A stretch of DNA of 64,000 bases, taken from positions 12,885,714 to 12,949,713 of the forward strand of contig NC_053149.1 of the NCBI RefSeq assembly GCF_016808335.1. Direction: 5' to 3'. Each line of letters starts with the position of its first letter. Position 1 is the first letter of the stretch. Origin of the DNA: Panicum virgatum (lineage: Eukaryota; Streptophyta; Magnoliopsida; Poales; Poaceae). The position numbers and the translations under genes are program-made. This document shows, one piece after another, positions 29,961 through 41,579 of this stretch. The notes beneath the pieces were generated by a model. It did no database searches. It was not told where the DNA came from and worked only from the letters and a program-made list of their open reading frames with translations.

Positions 29961-32900
29961 ATGTTGTTGCGGCGGATGCGGTGGATGTCGGAGGGGGACG
30001 GGCGGTGGGAGCTGGACGCGGAGACGCCGGCGACGATGGAGGGCACGGCGCGCCCCGTCCCGGGGGACCCCTTGCCGCTGGGGCTCTCCCGGGGCCCCCG
30101 CGTCACCCGCCCCAAGCAGCTCGACTTCTTCCACCGGTTCATGGCGTCCCTGCTCGTCCCCACCTTCTCGGCCGCCGACGGCGGCCTCTCCGTCCACCAC
30201 GCCCACCTCCTCCACCTCACGGACAACTGGTAACATCTTGCAGCAATCTTACTGTAAGGCGCCCATTACAATGTAGGTTTGGTTCATACTCAGATTGTGA
30301 TAATTCCTGGATTTGACTCATATGTGAATTTAGACTGTTTAATTTTGAGATCATTTTGTTAGTGTTAACTGTTTGGATTAGTATGCGTATAGTTTTGTTT
30401 TGTTTAGTACTTGCTTTTAAGTGCGGCTATCATTTCATCCTCTTGTTTATTATATCTTCGTCGTCTCAGAGGGAGAGGAAAGTCTAATGTTTGGTTTCTC
30501 CCAGATTAATATAATAGGCTAGCCTGCCCCATTTTGACTCTAGGAGAGATTATCGTATTATACTAAATGTTCAACAAGCTTCTGACCAAACTTCTGTTAA
30601 CTAACAGCTTGATATATCTCTTCAGGTCTTTTACCATCTTGGAGAAAATTCATGTTCAGAAGCTTGTGTCTGTCGTGAAAGAGAAGTTAGCAAATCGACA
30701 GGAAGAGGCCCCATGGACCGAAGATTTGAAGAAACACTTGCATGATGTTATGTCCCTAGGTGTAGGCACAGAACTCTTGATCACACCAGACACCACTTTG
30801 CTGCTGGAGTTATATGACATCAAGAAGGGAGATAGAGGAAAAGCGATATTTCACCACAAGGCAAAAAATCTGGATGCTCTTAAGCTATTGGGTATACATT
30901 TAGTTATTTGTGGGTATTCTTGTTGCTTGAACTACACTTTCTCAACAAAAATAAAGTTCTTGTTTCAGTTTGTTGATTAGAGCACCTAGTTGTCGATAAT
31001 GGTTTGTGGAAATTTTTTCCTGTTTTCTCTTTCTTTTTTGTTTTGGGAATATTTACTTTACTTGACTAGTTGCTGCTGTTACTGTTCTAAACATTTGGAC
31101 TGAATGGATGCCTCTTTACCTATTGCAGCTTCCTCATCAAAATGTTACCGTTCAAGCATCTTGTCCTGGATTATATGTTGATAAAAAAGGAGTGTATTGG
31201 GATGTGCCATTGTCATTATCAGCTGACCTTGCTTCAGTTGGCTCCAGTTCTGGATTGAGTTATCATCTATTTTTGCAGCAGAATAGTGGGGAACCAAAAT
31301 ATTTTGGTGGTGATGAAACCAGTGAAGTTCCTATTGCTCTGCTGCCCAGCTTATGTGTCAAAGCAGCTGTTTCCATCAAGAAAAGTATTGATGCTTGGAG
31401 GAAAAAAGAAGACAAGCTAAAAAATGTTCAGCCATATGATGTATTTCTCTCTGATTCACATGTTTCATTTACTGGTATCGTTGGTAAGTATCCACTTTTC
31501 ATTTGATGTTGACCACAGCTTTTTGCCTGTCGAAGCAGCCACTGAGCTGTTTGCAATTTATTATCCAAGCTCCTTTAAAGAATTCTCTGCATCCACTTGC
31601 CTGGAGGTTCTGTTGCTGCCCCTCAAATTACTTTGCAAACCTTTTCATTCACACACCATGTTGTGATTTTTCAATTTTCAGATATCCGGAACATATCCGA
31701 ACAATAACTTAGTTCATATGTTTCCTGTTGCTGAGCTCACTGTTTAAAAACTTGACCACTTAGCCCATGCCTAGGTGGCAAGGTGCTAGGCACCTCCCTC
31801 AAGCTTTGTGTCTAATTTCCTCCTAGACTGCCTAGGGCAGCACCTAGCCCAACAATTGCCGCCCGACTATTGCCTAGTGCCCTTTTAAAATTTTGTTGTG
31901 ATGTATCTCAACATTTGCAAGACAATAATATCGTGTAACTTCATATGGATACTGGCATACAGTATCATGAACGACTTGGTTTCCCTATATGCTTTACCGC
32001 CTGGTTTTCCACTGATGAGAAAGAAGACAATAATGCATCTCTGCATGGCTATGTGAAATGATTATCTTTTGAGTTTTGTAGCAATCTTTTAGATTTATAG
32101 GTCATAAGCAATGCACCAGATATTTCACTATTTTTCTTCTTTTCCTTTGTTCAAGTGCAGTAGCCAGTGGATATTTGGGAGATTGTTCAAGGAGAGTGTC
32201 TATACGAGATGAAACACAAAGGAGTAATGCTTTTAGGATGTTTAACGAGAAGAATAAATTTGCTGCCTTTGCAGATCTCTTTGCTTCTGTTACCTTTACT
32301 GCTCAATATGGGAATTTTCAGAGGCTTTTTCTGGATTTGACAAAGGCAAGTGCCCGATTTGATGTTACCTCGGGCTCATTGTTCTTATGTGGTGCTTCTC
32401 GCCTTGCACAAGATTTCTTCTTCTCTAGAAAACCTGATATCGAGACATTCTGTGATGTTTGCCCTGATGTTACTGTTTCTTTTCAACAGCAGGTAAATTA
32501 TTTCTTTGTATTTGTTTTAGTGTGTACTGACATCTGTTGACTAGAATATCATTCTAACTGGTGGTTGGGGACTTGGGGTGTTGGCATATTTCCTATTGTT
32601 TCAGTTTCTGCTTACATGTCAATCTGCACAAAGATTTTGAAAAAAAAAACTGGGTTACTGTGGACTAACCACAATAATTCAGGAAAGCTTTCACATTATT
32701 AATAATACTAATGAATGCATTGCAGGAGAGCTTAATCTTATCTTGCAAAGGAAAGCTTTCTCTGATTGCCTGCCTTAGATAAATCCAGAGCAGATAACAA
32801 GATGGTCATTGTGTGTGAAAGCTATTGTAGTAGAATTTTAGTTCATATTTGACTCTTTCTTATTCTTGTTGCAGATAGTTGGGCCTTTCAGTTTTCGCGT

Positions 32901-33072
32901 TGAATCCTCTGTTGCCATTGATCCTAGAAACCAGGACCATTTTGTCCGAGTGGATGATTCAATATTTGCGATTGATTGGGCTCTGAAGGTCCTAGGTTCC
33001 GCAAAGGCAACAGCATGGTATTCTCCTAAACATCAGGAAGCCATGGTGGAGCTCCGTTTCTTCGAAACATGA
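29961..33072 (+). CDS. TGD4: TGD4, chloroplast outer-envelope lipid-transfer protein
   Basis: Exons are 29961-30229, 30626-30860, 31129-31483, 32161-32492 and 32875-33072, giving 462 residues; Arabidopsis TGD4 is of similar length (about 480). The N-terminus has the family hallmark RPVPGDPLPLGLSRGPR followed by RPKQLDFFHRFMASLLVP. Mid-protein LYDIKKGDRGKAIFHHK joins LPHQNVTVQASCPGL, and CVKAAVSIKKSIDAWRKK also fits the family. Known role: TGD4 is a beta-barrel protein of the outer envelope that binds phosphatidic acid. It works with the TGD1-2-3 ABC transporter in moving lipid precursors from the ER to the plastid. An in-frame alternative ATG lies at 29976. Intron 2 (30861-31128) appears to use a GC donor. 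A likely polyadenylation signal AATAAA lies at 33392-33397. A hAT element separates the gene from its original upstream region. Confidence 0.9.
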
Positions 33073-33454
33073 AGACTTCACTTGCCATGAGTGCCATATA
33101 AAACAATTCCAGGAATTCATGGTCACACTGAATCACTGATGCCACTAGGATCAGATCACATAAACGTTGATGCTGTGATCGTCAAGCCAACCAATCCCTT
33201 GTAAAATCCTTTTAAGATGTCCTCTTTATTTGCTGGCTGAGTCATCAATTTTCTGCATCAGGCTATGTAGCTTGTGTTGATCTCGGCATTACTGAAGGGA
33301 GTTATACTGTGTCGAGTCTAGAGTAGTGCAGCTTGAGCTTGTTAGGTGAACTTATGCGAGAATATGTTTCTGATTGTCTCGTCTGTGCACAAATAAAATT
33401 TCTTTTTGAGACGTCCATTTTGCTCATCATGAATGATTTCATATGACTAGTTTA

Positions 33455-33860
33455 GTGCACGTGCGGCATCGCAAGTGTCTGAAAAACAATGTTGCAAAAA
33501 AATAACCATACTAAATTTAGTGGCAACAAGCATTTTAAAAACTATATATGGTGAAAATAAGCAACAAAATCTCAATTGTGATTAAAATAGACAAAATATT
33601 CCAAACATGAAAAATTATATAATTATAAAAATAGGTAAATGCTATGTATAAGATAGTGTATAAGCGCTATTCGCTTACACGGCGTTTACATGGCGTGTAA
33701 ACGCTACTCAATGGGTAGCCAAGTAAAGCACGTGTAAGGTCTATTATCAAGCTTGGTAAGTAGTGTGCACGTGTGGTCCGCACGTGTTTAAAGAATAATG
33801 TTGTGAAAAAAATACTCACACTAAATTTTAGATGCAATAAGCATTTTAAAGATGGTGCAT
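33455..33860 (+). repeat. Diverged direct repeat pair of about 95 bp
   Basis: Both copies begin GTGCACGTG. They share the order of ACAATGTTG or ATAATGTTG, a run of A residues, CACTAAATTT or ATACTAAATTT, and AAGCATTTTAAA. The copies start at 33455 and 33765. Confidence 0.6.
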
Positions 33861-34334
33861 CACTGGTGATGCACCTAAAATGGTGTTTAACGTTAGCAGG
33901 GAGTAATTTTCGGTAGGCATTCACCTCATGTGTCAGCATATCAACTAAAGTTCGGTCACATTGCTCTCGGATCCTGCGCAAAAGTCATTTATATTATGCA
34001 TTTGCAGATAACAGTAAGATAATTATTACGCCGATCATATATGAGTTTTTTTCCTATGTACACTTGATGTTTTTTGGAGAAATTGAAAAAAGGCACCATA
34101 TCCATTAAATTCATCAGGTACAAAAACTTCAAAGAGCAGCAGAAGCTCAAAAAATAACTCGACATGAATGTAAAAAAATAATTATTACAGAAAAATGCCA
34201 AATAAGAGTACGAGTTTCAACTGAACTTCATTCGAACCTAAAGTAACTTATTTAACGCCACAACAATCAACCATCATTTACCTAAACTTTGCATGCCTTG
34301 TTTGTATGTATAGTTGAGATGCACGTGCCACATG

Positions 34335-34681
34335 CACGTGTTTTAGTTTTTTTAATAAACCAAAATTTTATATTTATAGAACATGTAGTAAATAATAGAA
34401 CTATATTAAATAAAAGATATGATAAAGAAATTATTTTTTAACTTGTGGCACGTGTTTTAATTTTTTTAATAAACCAAAATTTTATATTTATAGAACATGT
34501 AGTAAATAATAGAACTATATTAAATAAAAGATATGATAAAGAAATTAACTTTTAACTTACTTGTGGCACGTGTTTTAATTTTTTTAATAAACCAAAATTT
34601 TATATTTATGGAACATGTAGTAAATAATAGAACTATATTAAATAAAAGATATGATTAAGAAATTAACTTTTAACTTATTAA
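34335..34681 (+). repeat. Three-copy tandem repeat of 114-118 bp, each starting with CACGTG
   Basis: Units begin at 34335, 34449 and 34567. All carry CACGTGTTTTA, AATAAACCAAAATTTTATAT and ATAGAACTATATTAAATAAA, with very few differences between units. The unit is about 83 percent A+T by eye, with one G-box palindrome per unit. Confidence 0.85.
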
Positions 34682-35599
34682 AAATGGTAAAATAGACAAA
34701 AGTAATTAGATAACACAAACGGCCATTGGTACTAACTGCGCCATATGACCGGTACTAATGCTAGTTTTTCTAGTAGTATCCACTTGTTTTAATGATTCAT
34801 ATTGACTCGGACCTAGTAGTGATATAGGACTGGTTGTATTGGAAATATTATCTCCTTAGTTTTTGTACATATCTAGAAAGTTGAAAATGGAGTCTGTATG
34901 TGGTCGGGGCGATGTTTTTAGAGCGAACTACTCTGGACTGCGAGATACGAGGTGGACTCAAATGCAGAAAATTGTGGGCCACCAACTTGGCTTGGACGCT
35001 CTGGCCAGTTTATGCAAACAGTCATAGTGGCAAAGATGTCTCAAAGATCAAACGGAAAGCGCATCGGACAAATTTTGGTGAATTTGCAGCTCGTTCATCC
35101 TTATTTGTGATCAGGCAATGCAAGAAGCATCCAGATAAAATGCATGTATACCAAAAAAGAATCAACTATATGCTATCAGCATTTTTATTAAACACATCAA
35201 CAAGTGGTTGTCAAATAGTAGTAGAGTCTAGCAAATCTATCGTGGATATGATCTAGTAACCTGTTGACAATGTCAAGCTTTACGGCAGGTCAAGATCCAC
35301 TGGATAATCTGATCCTAACAAACAATCGCTAGTTCTGTTCAGCAGAAGAAAGGAGTTCAGAGCTTGCATTTTTCCTCCGAGCTGGAGCACCATCCAATTC
35401 AGCCAAGTCATAGCTCCCTTGCAGCAACCATCTGCTTCTGTTCATTATCAGTTATCCTCCAAGCAGCCTGGAAACCAGTAGAAACAATTTACATGTCAAC
35501 CTGAAAGGAACGAATGTTTCTTTTACACTTTTCAGATGATGCGTTGGTTTAACAGAATTACCTTAGCTCTCTCAATAATGGACACGAGGCTTCAGAGTT

Positions 35600-37309
35600 C
35601 CCAAGGCCCATTCCTCCCCCACGCATCCAGAAGTTCCTTCTCTCTTGCTCTTCTATGCTCTCCGACAGGGTTTAACCCACTGGCTGGTGTTTCTTCGGCA
35701 GCAGATGCTAGCTTGGCCTGCTCAAGTTTCGTTGGAAGCTTTGACAAAGATGTCAGTCAAACTTCCTGCTGCCCCATCAGTACATTGTGCATGACTCTTT
35801 AGCAAGATCATACCCCATCTTTTCATGCTCAATCTTCTCCTTTTCAAGCCTGGAGATGCGCTTGACTAAGACTTGATCTAAACTGCCCGCAGCAATGGCA
35901 CTGTTACAGGGCCTTTGCATGTCACTCTGCATGTTGGTTCCTCCTCCCAATGCATTCCTCTTCTCATAGTCCATCTTTTGCCTTTCTAGTCGACTTACAT
36001 GCTTCAATAAGACTTGATCTAAACTTTCAAATGCTTGAGCATTGTTACCATTCTTTCGCTGATCATGTGGCAGGTTGGTCAATGGATTCCTCTTTTCATA
36101 ATCAATCTTTTCCCTTTCAAGCCTAGATACATGCTTCACCAAGATATCATCTAAGCCCTCTGTCACAGTTGTGCTTTGACCATGCTTCTCAGGATGTTTG
36201 GGCACATTGGTTTGTCCTTTGCGCCCTCTGTCAACAAGTCGCAATGAAGGAAAACCCTATTTACCCTGTTGCAAGCAGTTAACAAAAAGAACATTTGGAG
36301 TCCCCTTGCAAAAATAAAGTCATATATGTATGCATACTTCATAAAAGGTTGCCATATTCTAGAATATGACATCACCAACTACAGACCAAGTATTTGGCTA
36401 GGTGGCAAGTCAATGATCAGAAAGCAATCAATATTATTTGTTGTTAGTACTTACTTGATTTGTATCCCCTGTGCTGACTATGACAGTGTCACTTCATCAA
36501 ACCAATGCATCAGCTAAGCCAAGCTGGCAAAATACAGAAGTTAAACTGCATAATAAACAAGGACTCAAGGTGAAATGATAATAAGAGGTTGGTCCTGTTT
36601 TATTTCTACTATTGTCGTGTACCATTTTTTTTTTACGCTAGCACATCACCAGATTGGAGGAGGCACATGGCCTCATCTTGCATCAAGTCATGGATATTAA
36701 GTGAGGAACAACACTGACGACATGGAGAAATGAGATGTTACTATCTGTTGTATCCCCAAGTAAAATAATCCCCTGTTCAGAATTTCGAGTAACAATAAAT
36801 TTGGTACTGCAACAAACCTGATGAATTATGATGGTAGCAGCTAATCTCTGAATTTCACGCTCCTTATCTGCAAATAGTTTGGACTTAGTAGCCGTGTTGA
36901 CAAGCCACACATGGCAGCATGTTTGACAGTTTCAGGAGAGATGAATGACGAGGTAACTGTTTCAGAAGACGATTGTATTTTATTTTAATCTCTTGCACAA
37001 TATGATTGTAAAAGAATGGGGATTACTAATTTGAGGAATGAAGTGCTTACCATAATTTAGACGAGCAACATGCCCCACAGCATCGGTGCCTTCTGTACAC
37101 ATCCTTTAAATAAAAAACTAATTATGGCACTCTAGCTATAGAAGCAACATGGCAAGTCAGAATCAACAAATATTCACTAATTACATCACTGGACATCCCT
37201 TATTGATGAATGGATGGCACACCTGGAATCATCTCTTATCAAAACCGATAACACTGCACTTGCACATACTGCTGCAACCCTGTCCTACTTCAGAGGCCAA
37301 AAATGCATC
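35600..37309 (-). pseudogene. Coiled-coil protein gene with repeated LVKHVSRLEREK motif, probably decayed
   Basis: Minus-strand exons 37270-37309, 37051-37092 and 36818-36867 join in phase. They read DAFLASEVGQGCS, then KGTDAVGHVARLNYD, then KEREIQRLAATIIIHQ. A long segment 35777-36240 holds three copies of a 12-residue motif: LVKHVSRLEREK, LLKHVSRLERQK and LVKRISRLEKEK. They are spaced about 50 residues apart and each is followed by a charged stretch, which predicts coiled coil. The phase of this segment does not match the preceding exon, and a stop (TMY*) precedes the C-terminal frame KLEQAKLASAAEE ... ELLDAWGRNGPWEL. A missing exon or frameshifts are therefore likely. I believe a plant-specific family has this motif but cannot name it with confidence. 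Confidence 0.5.
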
Positions 37310-37888
37310 CTGCAAAACATCACTGAATAGTAAGACCAGAGATATATAGATCTCTACAGCAGATTGACCATTGACACATCTATAATAAGGACCCAGCTTT
37401 CCAACAAAATTATGTCTTTTTAACAGCTTTTGATGCTGATCAGTGACCAATCAAACAAACTGCAATAAACTGTCTAGTGCCCCATTGAAGAAATTTCTAA
37501 AGTCATACAGCATAGAACATGTATTAGCAACTCCAGAATCATGGTTGGCAACAGCCTGTACAATGTAAAAAGTTCACAAATAAAATTTCACTGAGATAAT
37601 AAGGGTTTGATTAAAAAATGTCAGTCAATGAAATCCAAAATTTGTAGTATAGATGTATGTGCATCACTGAAGGCCCTCAAAAACACCAATCAGCAAAACA
37701 CCAATCTTTTCATTGCCAACAAAAAGTTTTCTCGGCTCAGATTGGGAAGTGGGAACTACCTCTGATGTTGATGAATATCCCCTAAAGTGATGCCTCAAGT
37801 CAGACGATGGTTGAGAAGACCATCCCAAGTTGCAAGCGAGTGTGTGGCGAGCACAAGGCGACACAACAGAGGTATACTCGCCTCACAG

Positions 37889-38107
37889 CTAATTCATCAA
37901 GCTCATGGCGAGCAGGAGCGGTTTCTGCCTTGCATCTTGCGCCTGGAGATGGAACGGTGTTAGCGGAGCCTGTGGGAAGGGCGCTGGCATCAGGGTTGGA
38001 TGAGGCATGTAGGCTGGAGTTGAGGTCATAAGCTTCATCTGGTGCTCTAAACTCTCCTTCTCTAGTTCCAGCTTCTGCTTCTCATCGCGAAGCTCATCCT
38101 TCTCTGC
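37889..38107 (-). pseudogene. C-terminal exon of an ILR3-like (group IVc) bHLH transcription factor
   Basis: After a good acceptor (ATTCCAG, minus strand, before 38107) the frame reads AEKDELRDEKQKLELEKESL, then MTSTPAYMPHPTLMPAPFPQ and a degraded tail ending in a stop. This matches the leucine-zipper end and the MPHP-rich C-terminus of ILR3/bHLH104/bHLH105-type factors, which regulate iron homeostasis in known plants. The bHLH domain itself is absent from the surrounding 10 kb. The usual C-terminal block after the tail is missing, so this is a fragment. Confidence 0.7.
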
Positions 38108-38913
38108 CTGGAATTTAGTGAAAGAACAGTTTCATAATCATCGCAGATCACAGGATAAAAAAAACATTGGAAAAGGAGCAGGTCTGTGCTCCCCAACAAA
38201 AATTTTTCCCCAAGCAGTATTGCACACAACTTGGAATTTAGATATGAATTAATTACATTTGAAAAATCAACAACATGGTAATCCATCTCTCAAATATCAA
38301 TGACTGCTTGGGAATGTAAAAAGGATCCTACTGATAGATAGACTCTCAACTGATATTATATTTTAAAAGCATTCAACATAACAAGAATCAAATAATGGTA
38401 CAATGCTCTCTACTGATACATCGAATGAAAATATTACCGATAGGAAATTCAGCATCCACTTCTTATAGTTCCAGATTCATATCAATATCTTCTAATAATG
38501 CTCTTTGACCTCGAGAATTTGCTACCACATTGAAATCAATTTCGCCTAGAGCTTTGTCAAATAAAACTCGATGCAATACTGAAGTTAATCTCTTATAGAT
38601 CTTTTTGACAAAGCAAAGTTTGTACTGATAGTTCCCAATATTCTCTAAAAAAGTCTTCGAGTAGTTTAGGAACAGCTTTGTAAGCAAAAGTCACGAAGGG
38701 GACTGAGCATAGCTTCCAAAAATACTAATAAAGTAGATTATCAAGCTTGCAAGACAAAAAAATTCTTATCCCACCTCATTTCTTGTAACCCTACAGTGAT
38801 AGTAAACAAAGCACGTGTAAGGTCTATTAGCCTATTACTCCTATAGTATGATGATCAATTTAAGGTAGTGATTTCTATCATGAGAAGTACCAAAATACAC
38901 CTTATCGGTAAGG

Positions 38914-39354
38914 TTATGTAACTAAAGTAATTCCTGGATCAAAGCCATCAGGGATAAGAACCTCTTGGCACCAAGATATATGCAAAATTACCTTAAACAC
39001 TTTGCAGCCAGTTCTTCTGGAAATTCTTGGCATGCCTTTGCAGAGCTTCTCTCTTTGCTTAGGATTACTACTTGAGGCCATTTGATCCTGACTCTGCAGT
39101 TTTAGTGCCAACTTATATGCTGATTTGACAGAAAACTGACCTGACTTTTCATAATGCCAAGCAATCTGGTCATTCATGATTCTTTCTGGGACTCTGATCC
39201 TCATGATAGCTTCCACATCCACCGGCAAGAAAATGCTGCTAATTAGGTTGCGATTCCAATCCGTAGATTCATTCAAGAACAATTCTGACACCCATCTAAT
39301 TCTTGGTCTCCTGCTTCTTGTCACCACTTTCAACGACATCTCACGGGGTATCAA
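38914..39354 (-). pseudogene. L1-type LINE remnant (reverse transcriptase C-terminal region)
   Basis: The minus-strand frame reads RIRWVSELF, WNRNLISSIFLPVDVEAIMR and IAWHYEKSGQFSVKSAYKLA. The last block is characteristic of the region between reverse transcriptase and the zinc-binding domain in plant L1 elements. No ends or target duplication were identified. Confidence 0.7.
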
Positions 39355-40260
39355 AAATAAAACATCAAAACCAAGATGTAGATGGCGTGATATACAGGGC
39401 TAAGATTAAATAAATAATTCAAACATAAGTAAATAATGTGAATAAGAAGATACTAAACGATTACCTTTTGGATTTTAAAGAAATGATGAACGAAATATTA
39501 GCTTCATGATGCAAGATACCAAAGGATATATGTAGGCTTGGAGAACCAACAATTCAATTATCATAGTAGCCCTTAAGCACCAAAACATGTACTGAATCTT
39601 TTTTTGATGCATACACAACTACATAGAAGTTCATCGGAGCCACAAAAGCACAGCTTACTATGAATATTTTTTTCGACATGAGGCAAGCCCCATTTCCATT
39701 GCTTAAAACAGAAATACAGAGAGTTTGGCATGAAGCCTATGAAAAGGGGAAAGGGGAGCCTAACAACACGAACTATGCCTGATTCAGGGTAGAACGCCTG
39801 CGGGAGATGTACCTAGAAAAAAAAATCTATGAATATGATGGATGGTAGGGAAAAACGATTCACTGCATTTCACTTGTAAGTCAGCCTGTGCTGCGGATCG
39901 AAATCCATTCAAGTCTAGACTGGAAAGTACATAAATAATACTATTTATTAGCATTTGGTCATCTAATATGATGGGAGTACAATTGCATTCCTTCTGTAAA
40001 ATAAATAAAGGAACTGTGGAGCCTTACCATGGAGGCTAGCAGCTGAGATTAAAATCTGGATGACCGAGCCATTGACACAGGCATGACTAATGAGAAGAAA
40101 GCTGGCCACCACATCTACCGTGCAGGAAGCTGCAGAAGCACCAGGCAACTTGATTAGCAGCACAGCATGCCCTTCTGTTCATTGATTATTAGTCTGGTGC
40201 TGTAATTCCTGCAATTTTTTGAAATGCCATGTATGCAGTAGATTTAATTCAAAGATTTAT

Positions 40261-40324
40261 GGTGGAGCCATTGATCAGGTGCACAGAGTCATGGTGGGGC
40301 CATTGATCAGGTGCACAGAGTCAT
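40261..40324 (+). repeat. 32-bp tandem duplication
   Basis: Two adjacent copies (40261-40292 and 40293-40324) of a unit starting GGTGGAGCCATTGATCAGGT differ at a single position (A versus G). Confidence 0.85.
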
Positions 40325-40839
40325 GGTGGATGCCCCTTGCAACCAAAAAACTGAAATCCTCCACTTCATCTTGTGTTAGATGTGCCTACAAAGTACAGTA
40401 CATTCAGTTAGTCATGGGCTCAATTGCAATTGGTTCTTTGTAATTGCTTGCAACCAGAGAAAAAAATTCACAACTAATTTCTACAGTATTCAAATGAACA
40501 CGAAACAGAGATGTTCATTACAATTTATTTCATACAAGCATCCATGGAAGCAGAGGTCACAAAGAATTAGTAGCTAGCAATCGTTTGAACTCAAAAATTG
40601 AATTAACTGCAAAAACAATCGTTTCAACAATGATCCCGGTATCATAGGACAAGGCATCAAGACACATCAATGTTGCTGTTATAAGAATTGCATACATGTC
40701 TAATCAGTAGACAAGTGATTATGTCCTAATTGTTACCCCAGATTTATCAATTTAACAGCAAATAAAGGTTTTCCATACGGAACCCAAGCAGGCTTGAGGG
40801 AATGAATGAGAGAGAGGGGGCCGAAGAAAGCACGCATAC

Positions 40840-41550
40840 CTTGCCGGTCATCTCAAAGGAGTCGCCGCGGCGCGGGTCTAGCTGTTGATGGCCTCACCGT
40901 CAACAGTGAAGAGATAGGTGGGCCAGTCGCCGGCGAGCTGCTCCCCGCACACCCTGTTTGTGAAGCCCCACCAAGCCCAGCTTCTCTGCAGGTGCTGAAG
41001 GCTGCTCTGGCCTTCCGGCAATGCAGAGTCCGGTTCAGGTGGCTGCTGAGGCGACGGGCGGTTGGGGATGGGCGAGTTGTGGAGAACCGGCCATGACCAT
41101 CTCCGACGCTGCGGCAGGGGCGGCGAGCGGACCAGCGCCCACGCGAGGAGTGCGAGGGGAGCCTCCATGGCGCTGCACGTCGAGGCGAAGCGCAGACACG
41201 GAGTTCCGGCCGCGGCGAGTGGCGCACGGCGGCATGGTGGGCCATCGGCCTCGCGCTGACAGCCGGCCCTCTACTCGGGACGGAAGCGCCGCGTCTCCTC
41301 CGTTCAGCCGCTGCCGCCTCCTCCGGCGCGCGCCGCCGCTCGCCGTGGCCGGCATCTGGGAGGGTCGGGGGGAGCGCCGGCGCCGGTGCCGAAACCGCCC
41401 CGACCCGCGCTCCGGGCTGCGGTCCCCGAGGCTGCCAGCCTCGCCGTCAGCTCCTCCGGCCTCGTCCCTATCCAGGAGGCCGCGGGCCGCCGCCGCTGCC
41501 GCCTCCTCCGGCCGCGCGCCGCCGCTTGCCGTGGCCGGCATCTGAGACGC
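40840..41550. other. GC-rich block resembling a first exon and promoter
   Basis: This island of high GC has open frames on both strands, as expected from composition alone. On the minus strand a run ends with GGCAAG|GTATGCG near 40838, a good splice donor. The repeated phrase ATGCCGGCCACGGC occurs twice (complements ending at 41541 and 41354). This suggests an internal duplication of about 187 bp. I cannot assign a product. Confidence 0.35.
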
Positions 41551-41579
41551 CGCTCGGGGTGCGCGGGTAGGGAGGGGGT

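Larger units (their letters stand above)
33073..35270. other. TGD4 3' region and intergenic repeats; no gene recognised
   Basis: The TGD4 3' untranslated region extends to about 33420. Beyond it are two diverged copies of a roughly 95-bp segment (33455-33550 and 33765-33860) and a three-copy tandem repeat (34335-34681). A 118-codon open frame at 34900-35256 has no motif that I recognise. Confidence 0.5.
35600..41550 (-). other. Minus-strand mosaic of gene fragments
   Basis: Exon-like pieces in one orientation come from apparently unrelated sources. These are a coiled-coil protein (35600-37309), an ILR3-like bHLH C-terminal exon (37889-38107), an L1 remnant (38914-39354), an open segment with a donor site (about 40024-40163) and a GC-rich block resembling a first exon and leader (40840-41550). 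Several joints keep splice consensus, but the pieces do not combine into one open frame. I interpret the zone as decayed genes or a transduplicate such as a Helitron or Pack-MULE. I could not find either set of element termini. Confidence 0.5.

Noticed and set aside
34900..35256. 118-codon plus-strand frame
   Set aside because: It has no recognisable motif, no visible promoter or splice context and average composition. It is not supported as a gene.
37889..38107. A functional iron-response bHLH transcription factor gene
   Set aside because: Only the C-terminal exon is present. No bHLH domain exon occurs nearby on the minus strand, and the tail is degraded.
41021..41545. 174-codon plus-strand and 168-codon minus-strand frames in the GC-rich block
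   Set aside because: Both are Arg-, Ala- and Pro-rich, overlap each other fully and lack recognisable domains. I kept only the description of a GC-rich exon-like block.
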